Assembly (NCBI GenBank): GCA_031271045.1
Contig: JAISWO010000060.1
Coordinates: forward strand, 1 to 64,000
Direction of reading: 5' to 3'
Source of the DNA: Tannerellaceae bacterium
GTDB lineage: Bacteria > Bacteroidota > Bacteroidia > Bacteroidales > Tannerellaceae
Length of the DNA: 64,000 bases
Position 1 is the first letter of the stretch. Each line of letters begins with the position of its first letter. The notes under the pieces were generated by a model. The model made no database searches, was not told the origin of the DNA, and worked only from the letters and a program-made list of their open reading frames with translations. Positions 51,961 to 60,071 of the stretch are shown here, in pieces. The position numbers and the translations under genes are program-made.

Positions 51961-52270
51961 TTAATATGGATGCTACTGCAAGTTGTGGCAACGAAAAAAA
52001 TAAAATATGGATGCCGTCGCAAGTTGCGGCAATACATAATATAAAATGTGGACGTTGCCGCAAGTTGCGGCGATGGAAAAAATAAAATATGGACGTTGCC
52101 ACAAGTTGTGGCGACAAAAAATCTAAAATATGGATGCTGCCGCAAGTTGTGGCGATGGAAAATCTCAAATATGGACGTTGCCACAACTTGTGGCGACAGA
52201 AAATATAAAATGTGGATGTTGCCGCAACTTGTGTCGGCAGAAAAAATAAAATATGGATGCTGCCGCAATC
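51961..52270. repeat. array 3: about eight 41 bp units with covarying hairpins
   Basis: Units of about 41 bases alternate an ATATGGA(C/T)G linker with a short inverted repeat. The repeat reads GCCGCAAGTTGCGGC in one unit (about 52057-52071), GCCACAAGTTGTGGC in another (about 52098-52112) and GCCACAACTTGTGGC in a third (about 52180-52194). The G-C to A-T change occurs on both arms, so pairing is kept. Outer units are more degenerate. The array fills most of the gap between the sigma gene and the nuclease gene. A long minus-strand frame through it is repetitive and not accepted as coding. Confidence 0.92.
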
Positions 52271-52277
52271 CGATGCG

Positions 52278-53114
52278 TCAGATCCATTCGGAAGCGCTTT
52301 CCATTTCTTCCTGTATTTCAAGCGGAAAGGAGGGAAAGAAATCAATGCCGGTTACTTGTTCGACGCTATCAATCGGAACCGTCATTGAACGGATGGAGGT
52401 TTGGATGTAGTTTTTGTTTTCAAACAGAAAGCCGATTCCTTTCGGTTTCTTTTCGGAAGGGATGCATATTATTTTGTAGAAGGCATTGGGGATTCCTACG
52501 CGATGCTTGCCTAAGCGTTTGAGGTTGTTCTCTATCACAGGTCCGGTAATGATCAGCACCGAGCCGTAGTGGGTCGCCCATTTGCGGCATTGCATTTCCA
52601 GTGCGTTCCATATCCCGGTGTTCAGGCTCTTGTTTTGCGGACAGATATTGGTGAAATAAAAAGATTCCTGCATGGCCTGAAGCGACCATTTCATGTCGCC
52701 GGCCGGAGCTAAGTGTCCTTTGTCATAGCCGCTTTGTCGGTAATCTTCGTTTGTGGCCGTTTCGTCTTGCGCGATCATCGGGTCGGGGAGGAACTTGTCC
52801 GAGCGTTTTACCTTGCCGGCAACTTCTTCCTTCGTCAATTCGTAAGCGACCCAGTTGGCAATCTTATATTCCGGATTGTATGAAACGGTGTATCCTTCGT
52901 GATAGATGATTTGTTCCTTTCTGGGAGCGATGAGTTGGGGTATTTCCGGTTTTTCGTCGGCGGTTTCCCTGATTGCTGCGTCCGGTATGTGACTGGTTTG
53001 GCCACCCTGGAACGATATGGAATCGTGCAGCAACAAAACGATACAACAACAGGCGAGTATGCCTGACAGACCGGCTGCGAATGTTTTCTTCTTTGTTCTT
53101 TTCTTCTTTGCCAT
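52278..53114 (-). CDS. DNA/RNA non-specific endonuclease, exported (NUC1/NucA family)
   Basis: 278 residues with a basic N-terminus and a membrane or signal segment (about 12-31). The beta-beta-alpha-metal nuclease motif is DKGHLAPAGD with catalytic His 134 (DKGH replaces the usual DRGH), followed by FYFTNICPQNKSLNTGIW carrying the metal-binding Asn. It degrades DNA and RNA outside the cytoplasm. It starts 5 bases after the comEC-like gene, so it is translated from the same message. I use ATG 53114; the TTG 9 bases earlier is unlikely. Confidence 0.92.
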   Translation of the reverse strand: MAKKKRTKKKTFAAGLSGILACCCIVLLLHDSISFQGGQTSHIPDAAIRETADEKPEIPQLIAPRKEQIIYHEGYTVSYNPEYKIANWVAYELTKEEVAGKVKRSDKFLPDPMIAQDETATNEDYRQSGYDKGHLAPAGDMKWSLQAMQESFYFTNICPQNKSLNTGIWNALEMQCRKWATHYGSVLIITGPVIENNLKRLGKHRVGIPNAFYKIICIPSEKKPKGIGFLFENKNYIQTSIRSMTVPIDSVEQVTGIDFFPSFPLEIQEEMESASEWI

Positions 53115-53119
53115 ATGTA

Positions 53120-54331
53120 TCAATGATTCGTGTTCATTTGTCGCCTCTCACAATATATAAATGTGCAAAGAAGCGCGCCGTAACATAACGCCATCGTCAC
53201 AAAGTCGAACCGGAAAGAGAAGGAACTTCCCGGCATACGACTGAATGAGTCAACGATCCACATCATGCTGCGGGTAAACGCTTCTACCACGTATCCGATC
53301 ATATCCCATCCGGGCAACCACGCCGGGAGCAGCATCCAGACAAGCGCTGCGGGTATCAGTAATATGGATATCAGCATGATGGGCAGGTTGGCGAGCAGGA
53401 ATACGGAAGAGAATTGTCCGAAGTAATAGAGGCACAAAAACGCAACGCCCGTCTGGGCCGCCAGCGTGAGTGTGATCCATTCCCAAGGGGTTTTCAGGAG
53501 CGGATTCACCGGTTGTATCATCCGGCTCAACCGGGGTTGCAGATACAGGATGAAACCAACGGCGATATAACTCAATTGAAACCCGATGTCGAAGAGATAA
53601 ACCGGATTATAGAGCAACATGCAGAAGGCCGAAGCAGCCAGGGTATTATATCCGTCGGTCTTCCGGTAGATCTGCCTGCCGGTCAGGTAAAGCGTGAGCA
53701 TGATCGTCGCCCGTATAGAGGCCGCCGCCAATCCGCTGATAACGGTAAATATCCACAATAGCAGGATGGTAAGTATATATCGTATCCATCGCCTTGCCGG
53801 ACTTTTCGAGAGAAAAGAAAGCGTCCACAGCAAGGCGTTGCAAATGATCGCCACATGAAAGCCGCTTACCGACAGGATGTGTGTTACGCCTGTGATAGAG
53901 AATTGTTGCCTCACTTGCTGGGGCATTTCACTTCTGTATCCGATCGTGATGGAGCTCAGTACGGATCGTTCGGCCTCGGTCAGGCGCAGATGGTCGAACG
54001 GCTCTATCAGTTGTTCCCTGGCTTGCCTGGCGAAATCCTGCAGGAGAGGGTTGGAAGGGTAGGGGGAGCGGCTTTCGTGGTAGGCCGTCGATTGTATGGA
54101 TGCGAATAAAAACAGGCAGACAAACACCGTTCCCCACACCCAGCGGGCGCTGTATGCCGCTTCCGGCTTGCGGACTCCGAGCCAAGCTTCCGGCGTAAAA
54201 AGCAAGAGAACGGGAATCAATAATAATCCGAAAGAGGGAATACGGACAGAACCGTATGTTTGCAGCAGGATACCGGCTATCCATACAATGAGAGGGCGCA
54301 GGAAGGGACGTTTTTGTATTGCTTTTATCAC
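53120..54331 (-). CDS. comEC: ComEC/Rec2 family protein (short form)
   Basis: 403-residue polytopic membrane protein with the ComEC competence domain: LTEAERSVLSSITIGYRSEMP near residue 118, then THILSVSGFHVAIICNALL near 150 and GLAAASIRATIMLTLYLTGR near 200. Neither a full N-terminal OB-fold domain nor the C-terminal metallo-beta-lactamase domain is present, so it is shorter than B. subtilis ComEC. The family moves single-stranded DNA across the inner membrane during transformation. It lies between rpe (29 bases) and the nuclease gene (5 bases). Confidence 0.88.
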   Translation of the reverse strand: MIKAIQKRPFLRPLIVWIAGILLQTYGSVRIPSFGLLLIPVLLLFTPEAWLGVRKPEAAYSARWVWGTVFVCLFLFASIQSTAYHESRSPYPSNPLLQDFARQAREQLIEPFDHLRLTEAERSVLSSITIGYRSEMPQQVRQQFSITGVTHILSVSGFHVAIICNALLWTLSFLSKSPARRWIRYILTILLLWIFTVISGLAAASIRATIMLTLYLTGRQIYRKTDGYNTLAASAFCMLLYNPVYLFDIGFQLSYIAVGFILYLQPRLSRMIQPVNPLLKTPWEWITLTLAAQTGVAFLCLYYFGQFSSVFLLANLPIMLISILLIPAALVWMLLPAWLPGWDMIGYVVEAFTRSMMWIVDSFSRMPGSSFSFRFDFVTMALCYGALLCTFIYCERRQMNTNH

Positions 54332-54360
54332 AGCTTCGGGCTCCGGCCTGGAATGGGGCG

Positions 54361-55011
54361 TTACAGGTTTTTCAGGTCTTTTATTGTTTGCAAAGGGGCG
54401 GGCGACTGGAACACAAAATTGCCGGCCACCAATATGTCGGCGCCGGCAGCGAGCAGGCGTTTGGCCGTTTCCATATTTACGCCTCCATCCACTTCGATCC
54501 AGGTGTTTAGTCCTTTTCGCGTAATCAGGTCTTTCAAACGGGCTGTTTTTTCTACGGAATGTTCAATGAACCGTTGCCCTCCGAAGCCGGGATTCACCGA
54601 CATCAGTAATACCATATCCACATCCTGTATCACATCTTCCAGCAGGCAGATGGGGGTATGCGGATTCAAGGTGACGCCGGCTTTCATGCCTGTTTCCTTG
54701 ATAGCGGCGATTGTACGGTGCAAATGCGTGGAGGCTTCGTAATGCACGTTCATCAAATAGGCGCCCGTTTCGGCTACCTGAGGAATAAACTTCTGTGGTT
54801 CCACCACCATCAGATGTACGTCCATCGGTTTTTTCAGGATTCTTCCAACTGCTTCCAGGATCGGAAACCCGAACGATATGTTCGGAACAAATACTCCGTC
54901 CATTACGTCGAAATGCAACCAGTCGGCCTCGCTATTATTTACGAGTTCTATTTCTTGTTGTAAGTGCAGAAAGTCAGCAGCCAGAAGTGATGGCGCTATC
55001 TTATGTTTCAT
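54361..55011 (-). CDS. rpe: ribulose-phosphate 3-epimerase
   Basis: 216-residue TIM-barrel enzyme interconverting D-ribulose-5-phosphate and D-xylulose-5-phosphate. Motifs: APSLLAADFLHL at the start, LHFDVMDGVFVPNISFG near 35-50 (metal-binding His/Asp), HLMVVEP, MSVNPGFGGQRFI near 140, and VDGGVNMETAKRLLAAGADILVAG near 178. I use the Met of MKHKIAPS; ATG 55017, two codons earlier, is equally possible. The promoter at 55030-55060 excludes the longer hydrophobic extension to 55095. Confidence 0.96.
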   Translation of the reverse strand: MKHKIAPSLLAADFLHLQQEIELVNNSEADWLHFDVMDGVFVPNISFGFPILEAVGRILKKPMDVHLMVVEPQKFIPQVAETGAYLMNVHYEASTHLHRTIAAIKETGMKAGVTLNPHTPICLLEDVIQDVDMVLLMSVNPGFGGQRFIEHSVEKTARLKDLITRKGLNTWIEVDGGVNMETAKRLLAAGADILVAGNFVFQSPAPLQTIKDLKNL

Positions 55012-55029
55012 ATTCATAGCTATTTTGGG

Positions 55030-55060
55030 CAAAGATACAAAAAAGAAAAAGCCTGGCAAA
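55030..55060 (-). promoter_or_regulatory. rpe-comEC-nuclease promoter
   Basis: Minus strand: TTTG (55060 to 55057), 19 bases, TATCTTTG (55037 to 55030). It is the only consensus promoter I see for the three-gene operon. Confidence 0.82.
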
Positions 55061-55202
55061 AAGTGCCTGATTAACAATTGGCAATATTTCGTCAAAGATC
55101 TATTGGAATAATATGAAATTTTTCTCTACTTTTGAGCGCTCAATAATATAGTGTTAACGTGCAAAATTATAAAACAGGAACACGTTTAAAAATGAATCAG
55201 AT

Positions 55203-55433
55203 ATGGCGAAAATAAAAGGCGCTGTCACAGTCAATACAGAACGCTGCAAAGGATGTGATCTTTGTGTGGTAGCTTGTCCGTCGGATGTATTAGAACTACA
55301 TCCGCGCGAAGTGAACAACAGAGGGTACCATTATGTTTACATGAAAAATCCGGATCAATGCATTGGGTGTGCCAATTGCGGATTAGTTTGTCCGGATGGA
55401 TGTTTAACGATCTATAAAGCAAAACTCAATTGA
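55203..55433 (+). CDS. 4Fe-4S ferredoxin subunit of a 2-oxoacid:ferredoxin oxidoreductase
   Basis: 76 residues with two complete cluster motifs, CKGCDLCVVACP (from residue 15) and CIGCANCGLVCP (from about 53). It is the delta subunit that passes electrons from the TPP enzyme to free ferredoxin or flavodoxin. Its TGA (55431-55433) shares a base with the ATG of the alpha subunit. A promoter-like pair, TTGG and TACTTTTG (55127-55134), lies about 70 bases upstream. Confidence 0.93.
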   Translation: MAKIKGAVTVNTERCKGCDLCVVACPSDVLELHPREVNNRGYHYVYMKNPDQCIGCANCGLVCPDGCLTIYKAKLN

Positions 55434-56509
55434 TGGAAGAAATAAAGTTGATGAAAGGAAACGAAGCCATAGCCCATGCAGCTATCAGGTACGGAACAGA
55501 TGGATATTTCGGATATCCGATCACTCCGCAATCTGAGATTATGGAAACGCTGATGGCCGAGATGCCGTGGAAAACAACAGGCATGGTCGTTTTGCAAGCC
55601 GAAAGCGAAGTGGCAGCTATTAATATGGTATATGGCGGCGCAGCAAGCGGCAAACGGGTGATGACGTCCTCCTCAAGTCCGGGTATCAGCCTGAAATTAG
55701 AAGGCATATCTTATATGGCCGGAGCCGAACTCCCCTGTGTGATCGTCAACGTTATGCGCGGCGGACCGGGATTGGGAACCATTCAACCCAGTCAGGCCGA
55801 CTACTTCCAAACCGTCAAAGGAGGAGGCCATGGCGATTACCGTCTGATTACCCTGGCGCCCTATTCCGTGCAGGAAATGGCCGATTTTGTCGCCCTCGGA
55901 TTCGACCTTGCTTTTGCATACTCCAACCCGGCAATGATACTGGCAGATGGTATCATTGGACAAATGATGGAAAAAGTAATATTACCCCCCTTCCGGCAAC
56001 GCAAAACAGAAGCCGAAATACGACACGAATCCCCCTGGGCCGTACAAGGTAAACTGAAAGACAAAAAAGTAAATGTTATCACATCGCTGGAATTAGACCC
56101 GGCCCTCATGGAAAAAAACAACAACCGCTTTCAGGCTAAATACCGGCAAATAGAAGAAACAGAAGTCAGATACGAAGAATATAACTGCCAGGATGCCGAA
56201 TACTTGTTAATAGCATTCGGGTCGTCGGCGCGCATCTGCATGAAAGCCGTAGAACTTGCCCGGGAAGACGGTATCCGGTTAGGACTCTTAAGACCGATTA
56301 CCCTGTGGCCATTCCCCAAGAAAATTATTGAAACATACAGCACACAAGTAAAAGGTATGCTGTCCGTAGAACTGAATGCCGGACAGATGGTAGAAGACGT
56401 CCGTCTGGCCGTAAACGGCAAAGTAAAGGTAGAACACTTCGGACGCCTTGGCGGAATCGTGTTCACACCAGATGAAATAATAACAGCATTAAAAGAAAAA
56501 TTATTGTAA
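55433..56509 (+). CDS. vorB: 2-oxoacid:ferredoxin oxidoreductase alpha subunit (VorB/KorA-like)
   Basis: 358 residues. The pyrimidine-binding domain I shows KLMKGNEAIAHAAIRYG and GYPITPQSEIMETL near residues 6-40, with VVLQAESEVAAINMVYGGAASGKRVMTSSSSPG near 62-95. Domain II continues with LLRPITLWPFPKKII near 285 and SVELNAGQMVEDVRLAV. The subunit set and order match enzymes annotated as 3-methyl-2-oxobutanoate (Vor) or 2-oxoglutarate (Kor) oxidoreductases; I cannot separate the two by eye. Start ATG 55433 overlaps the ferredoxin stop. Confidence 0.92.
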   Translation: MEEIKLMKGNEAIAHAAIRYGTDGYFGYPITPQSEIMETLMAEMPWKTTGMVVLQAESEVAAINMVYGGAASGKRVMTSSSSPGISLKLEGISYMAGAELPCVIVNVMRGGPGLGTIQPSQADYFQTVKGGGHGDYRLITLAPYSVQEMADFVALGFDLAFAYSNPAMILADGIIGQMMEKVILPPFRQRKTEAEIRHESPWAVQGKLKDKKVNVITSLELDPALMEKNNNRFQAKYRQIEETEVRYEEYNCQDAEYLLIAFGSSARICMKAVELAREDGIRLGLLRPITLWPFPKKIIETYSTQVKGMLSVELNAGQMVEDVRLAVNGKVKVEHFGRLGGIVFTPDEIITALKEKLL

Positions 56510-56511
56510 CC

Positions 56512-56679
56512 ATGAAGCGTGGAAGTAAAATCGACGACATTCTGTCGTTAATATTCATACTGCTGGCCGTTGCTGCGGGCATATGTTTTTTTGCGGTAAA
56601 CGACCGGATGGCCTTTTGGCTCATAGGCGGAATAGCCGTTGTGTTCAGACTGATACAATACATGCTTCGTTTTTTTTAA
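56512..56679 (+). CDS. 55-residue two-helix membrane protein within the oxidoreductase operon
   Basis: ATG 56512, two bases after the alpha-subunit stop, to TAA 56677-56679. The first helix is SLIFILLAVAAGICFFAV and the second WLIGGIAVVFRLIQYML, joined by NDRMAF; the N-terminus is basic (MKRGSKIDD). The beta subunit starts 15 bases later, so it is embedded in the operon. I recall similar short frames at this position in other Bacteroidales. It may anchor the soluble complex at the membrane (guess). Confidence 0.72.
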   Translation: MKRGSKIDDILSLIFILLAVAAGICFFAVNDRMAFWLIGGIAVVFRLIQYMLRFF

Positions 56680-56694
56680 TAAGTAGCAACGAAT

Positions 56695-57459
56695 ATGGAA
56701 CTTACCGAAATAATAAAACCAGAGAACCGGGTCTACGGCAAACCCCGATTGATGAATGATAACCCCATGCACTACTGCCCCGGCTGCAGTCATGGCGTTA
56801 TACACAAACTGATAGCAGAAGTAATAGAAGATATGGGCATGGAAGAACAAACCATCGGTGTTTCACCCGTAGGATGTGCCGTGTTTGCATACAATTATAT
56901 AGATATAGACTGGGTTGAAGCAGCTCATGGACGTGCTCCCGCCGTAGCAACCGCCTTAAAACGCCTCAATAGGGAAAAGATGATTTTTACTTACCAAGGC
57001 GATGGAGACTTGGCCGCCATCGGAACCGCCGAAACTATCCATGCTGCTAACCGGGGCGAGAACATTGTCATCGTATTTGTCAACAATGCTATTTATGGCA
57101 TGACAGGTGGACAAATGGCGCCTACCACATTGGAAGGAATGCCCTCTTCGACCTGCCCCTACGGACGCGATGTCGCCCTGAACGGATATCCGCTGAAAAT
57201 AGCTGACCTGTTGGCACAGTTGGAGGGTACATGCTTAGTCACCCGCCAGAGTGTGCAAACGGCTGCCGCCGTCCGAAAAGCAAAAAAGATGCTCCGTAAA
57301 GCCTTTGAAAACTCAATGGAAGGAAAAGGCGCCTCGGTGGTCGAATTTGTCTCCACCTGTTCCTCCGGCTGGAAAATGACTCCCGACCAATCCAATAAAT
57401 GGATGGAAGCTAATATGTTCCCATTCTATCCCTTGGGAAACTTAAAGAATGTTGAATAA
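56695..57459 (+). CDS. 2-oxoacid:ferredoxin oxidoreductase beta subunit (TPP-binding)
   Basis: 254 residues. Thiamine-pyrophosphate site: YCPGCSHGVIHKLIAEVIE near residue 23, GCAVFAYNYID near 60, GDGDLAAIGTAETIHAANRGENIVIVFVNNAIYGMTGGQMAPTT-type core from about 100 to 145 (quoted in pieces: YQGDGDLAAIG; NNAIYGMTGGQ). The C-terminal part ends with a conserved CSSGWKMTP segment. It pairs with the alpha subunit to decarboxylate the 2-oxoacid and form acyl-CoA. Confidence 0.94.
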   Translation: MELTEIIKPENRVYGKPRLMNDNPMHYCPGCSHGVIHKLIAEVIEDMGMEEQTIGVSPVGCAVFAYNYIDIDWVEAAHGRAPAVATALKRLNREKMIFTYQGDGDLAAIGTAETIHAANRGENIVIVFVNNAIYGMTGGQMAPTTLEGMPSSTCPYGRDVALNGYPLKIADLLAQLEGTCLVTRQSVQTAAAVRKAKKMLRKAFENSMEGKGASVVEFVSTCSSGWKMTPDQSNKWMEANMFPFYPLGNLKNVE

Positions 57460-57492
57460 AAAAATGTTGAATAAAAACGCGATAGAAACAAT

Positions 57493-58035
57493 ATGAAACA
57501 GGAAATTATTATAGCCGGATTCGGCGGACAAGGAGTCTTATCAATGGGAAAAATACTGGCTTATTCCGGCTTAATGGAAGGTATGGAAGTCAGTTGGATG
57601 CCTTCTTACGGCCCGGAACAAAGAGGAGGAACAGCGAATGTCACAATTATACTCAGTGACAATCCTATCAGTTCACCCATCCTGAATGAATACGATGTAG
57701 CCATCATACTGAACCAACCTTCTCTGGATAAATTCGAAAGCAAAGTGAAACCCGGAGGCTTTCTTATCTATGATGGATACGGCATACATGGAGCCATCAG
57801 ACGAAAAGATATTCACGTTTACAGAGTAGATGCAATGGACGCCGCTACGGAAATGAAAAATGAGAAAGCTTTCAATATGCTTATCCTGGGAGGATTGCTA
57901 AAAGTCATCCCGATGGTGAAATTGGAAAATGTACTCAAGGGCCTCAAGAAATCTTTGCCTGAAAGACATCATAAACTAATCCCCATGAATGAAGTTGCCA
58001 TCAAAAAAGGAATGGAGATTATCCGTGAGGTATAA
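57493..58035 (+). CDS. 2-oxoacid:ferredoxin oxidoreductase gamma subunit
   Basis: 180 residues of the CoA-binding gamma domain: IIIAGFGGQGVLSMGKILAYSG at the start, MPSYGPEQRGGTANVTIILS near 37, and FNMLILGGLLKVIP near 125. It is the last gene of the operon ferredoxin-alpha-small membrane protein-beta-gamma, 33 bases after beta. The complex yields acyl-CoA plus reduced ferredoxin, or runs in reverse for reductive carboxylation. Confidence 0.93.
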   Translation: MKQEIIIAGFGGQGVLSMGKILAYSGLMEGMEVSWMPSYGPEQRGGTANVTIILSDNPISSPILNEYDVAIILNQPSLDKFESKVKPGGFLIYDGYGIHGAIRRKDIHVYRVDAMDAATEMKNEKAFNMLILGGLLKVIPMVKLENVLKGLKKSLPERHHKLIPMNEVAIKKGMEIIREV

Positions 58036-58124
58036 CATGATAATCAAGTGGAATGTAGAAAACCACATAATACCCGTTCGTTATTTAACATAACGGTAGT
58101 TATAGAAAAACAAAAGAAAAAGAA

Positions 58125-58154
58125 TCCGTATGGTGCTTCACAGCCACATACGGA
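58125..58154 (-). terminator. probable minus-strand terminator hairpin
   Basis: TCCGTATG (58125-58132) pairs with CATACGGA (58147-58154). On the minus strand the stem is followed by a T-rich tract complementary to 58096-58124. It lies about 170 bases downstream of the small HTH gene and may be a second stop for its transcript. Confidence 0.5.
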
Positions 58155-58265
58155 CTAAACAAATAACAAACTCTACTTATATGAAAAACAAATACTACTA
58201 CATGTATCATAATAACAATATTTGAGGCTAAATTGTTCAATTTGTATCCCACAAAAAATGAAACG

Positions 58266-58304
58266 AAAAAAAATCCCAAAGCGATAGATTTTGCTATGGG
58301 ATTT
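58266..58304 (-). terminator. intrinsic terminator of the small HTH gene
   Basis: A 12-base stem with one mismatch (58271-58282 with 58293-58304), ten-base loop, then a run of T on the minus strand (58266-58270 plus stem end). It begins about 20 bases after the HTH gene's stop. Confidence 0.82.
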
Positions 58305-58322
58305 TTAAGCAAGATTGTCTTT

Positions 58323-58595
58323 TCACGCATAAGGTGCTTCCGATACGCGATTTTCGTCAAGTATCTCTAAAGCACGCTCTAATATTGAAGTATCATCTAA
58401 GACGACAATGCCTCCATCAGGCCCCGGTTCTATGTGTATGCCACAACTTTTGCCTTCTCTGAAATTTTGTCCGCCAAAATAATTACGAACAGTTTCGACT
58501 GATACACCCAACTCATCGGCAATACGATGGGAAGTTCCATCAGGCAAGCTGTCTTTAATCTTGCGTAATTCATTAAATGTGATTGTCTTTGTCAT
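58323..58595 (-). CDS. small helix-turn-helix DNA-binding protein
   Basis: 90 residues. The N-terminal half holds a DNA-binding helix-turn-helix (FNELRKIKDSLPDGTSHRIA, then DELGVSVETVRNYFGG). The C-terminal half is a conserved short extension (GIHIEPGPDGGIVVLDD). I recall near-identical small proteins in many Bacteroidales, without known targets. It is monocistronic, with its own terminator, and convergent with the oxidoreductase operon. Confidence 0.82.
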   Translation of the reverse strand: MTKTITFNELRKIKDSLPDGTSHRIADELGVSVETVRNYFGGQNFREGKSCGIHIEPGPDGGIVVLDDTSILERALEILDENRVSEAPYA

Positions 58596-58793
58596 AGTTC
58601 TTTTATTTTTAAATGTTTGTCAATTGAATTAAATTTGATGCCACTAACTTAGTGATTATCTGTTATAAAAACAAATAAATTGCACAAAACAAATATGCTT
58701 TACGACATATAAAAAGGAAGTGCCCTCCTTGAGTTGTCCGGGATTGCTGAAAAGTACCCTTTCTCATAACGAAAGACACAAGATAGAAAATGA

Positions 58794-59264
58794 TCAGTCT
58801 TTCTTGATTTTCTCGGGAATAAAAGTCTCGTAGGTGTTGTCCGAATAAAAAATCATGATTTTGTTCACATTCTTTGTTTCGATCTTTTGGATAATAATAG
58901 GCTCCTGAACAGTCTGTTTAATGATATTTTGGGGTTTCTCAATCTCTATTTCCTTGCGTTTTTCGGGAACGACTGTACTCTTAGGTGGAATGACAGACGT
59001 TTTTTTAGGGATATTCGAAAACAAATCGGCCTGCATTGTGGGTACAGCTTTATTTTTGCGTACCATTTCTCCTTTCCCATGCAACAGCCAGTCCGGATCC
59101 ACATAAGGAAATCTTTCCAATATTTTCATGACCACATCCAGACTTGGATTGTTTCTCTCGGTCATAATATGCGACATAGCCGAACGCTGTATATTAATAA
59201 CTTCGGCAAACTTGGCAGGCGTAAGGCCTTCGCGGTGCATGATCTGCAAAATACGGTCTTTCAT
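58794..59264 (-). CDS. XRE-family helix-turn-helix regulator
   Basis: 156 residues from ATG 59264; an in-frame ATG 59291 would add nine residues. The XRE domain occupies residues 1-60 (RILQIMHREGLTPAKFAEVI, SAMSHIMTERNNPSLDVVMKIL). It is followed by FPYVDPDWLLHGKGEM, a flexible Pro/Lys/Glu-rich linker, and a short C-terminal strand pair (KIMIFYSDNTYETFIPEKI). The class is common in Bacteroidales; targets unknown. It has a consensus promoter at 59312-59342. Confidence 0.88.
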   Translation of the reverse strand: MKDRILQIMHREGLTPAKFAEVINIQRSAMSHIMTERNNPSLDVVMKILERFPYVDPDWLLHGKGEMVRKNKAVPTMQADLFSNIPKKTSVIPPKSTVVPEKRKEIEIEKPQNIIKQTVQEPIIIQKIETKNVNKIMIFYSDNTYETFIPEKIKKD

Positions 59265-59311
59265 ACGGTATCCATTTAATTCGATAAACATTCATTTTGT
59301 CTATAATGTTG

Positions 59312-59342
59312 CAAATATACATAAATAAACAAGAAACACAAA
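59312..59342 (-). promoter_or_regulatory. promoter of the XRE regulator
   Basis: Minus strand: TTTG (59342 to 59339), 19 bases, TATATTTG (59319 to 59312). The predicted start near 59305 is about 40 bases before ATG 59264. Confidence 0.8.
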
Positions 59343-60071
59343 TCAATATCACAGTTTAGAAAGCACAAGTGTCACCACGAACAAATAGCCACACCCGCAA
59401 CAGCAACAAATATACACGCCCCCGGTGCTCACAAATGTTCCTGAACTTACGTCAAATAAAAATCTTTATATATTCTAAATCTGAATCTGAATAGATTCGC
59501 AATGAATAATACGAAACCTAAACGTTTGGTATAAGGATCATACAATAATCCAGCATCGCCTAAAACAAAATAGCATCGATTAAGTATCACTTTAATTATT
59601 TAAAGTAAAATGCTGGTTATGAAATAAATTGATCTGGTTTTAATCCGCAAGGTGAATAAATTCATAAATATATCGCCTCCACCCCACCCTACCCTTCATT
59701 CATTCGTTCAGCAAATAAGTATAAACACCTGGTTTTCAACCAGGTTATTGCAAAAAAACAACAATCACAATAAACAGAAGTGACTCGACGCAAGATACTT
59801 TTGTAACACATTCGAGATCAAGTTTTCATAGATGCTCGTGTGTGCAAGTGTGAATACAAAAAGAGTGATGGATGTTTTGTTGACACATTTGTGTCGTTTT
59901 TTGAGGTTGTTTGATTTTGTGTTGTGAAGCCACACGTGTTTATGTGCGTTTTGCTATATTGTCTCGCAATTTAAGTATGTGAATTGCTATCCTATCTGTT
60001 TGCTTTCTAAAGATAGGGTTAAGTTGTTTTTGTTGTAAATAGAAAACACGTGACCTCGTTCAGTCACAAAT
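59343..60071. other. 730 bp AT-rich gap with nested hairpins, no gene seen
   Basis: No frame here looks like protein. Structures seen: CCAGCAT (59550-59556) can pair with ATGCTGG (59610-59616), enclosing a perfect stem ACTTTAA/TTAAAGT (59589-59595 with 59600-59606, loop TTAT). About 110 bases on, ACCTGGTT/AACCAGGT (59727-59734 with 59738-59745) forms an eight-base stem. The region could carry a small RNA or 3'-end signals; strand cannot be decided. Confidence 0.5.

Noticed and set aside
51753-52345. Long minus-strand frames through array 3
   Set aside because: Periodic peptide produced by 41 bp hairpin units; it overlaps the nuclease gene end and the sigma gene start.
58100-58360. 86-codon minus-strand frame after the small HTH gene
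   Set aside because: It runs through the terminator hairpins and is rich in Phe/Val/His without family features.
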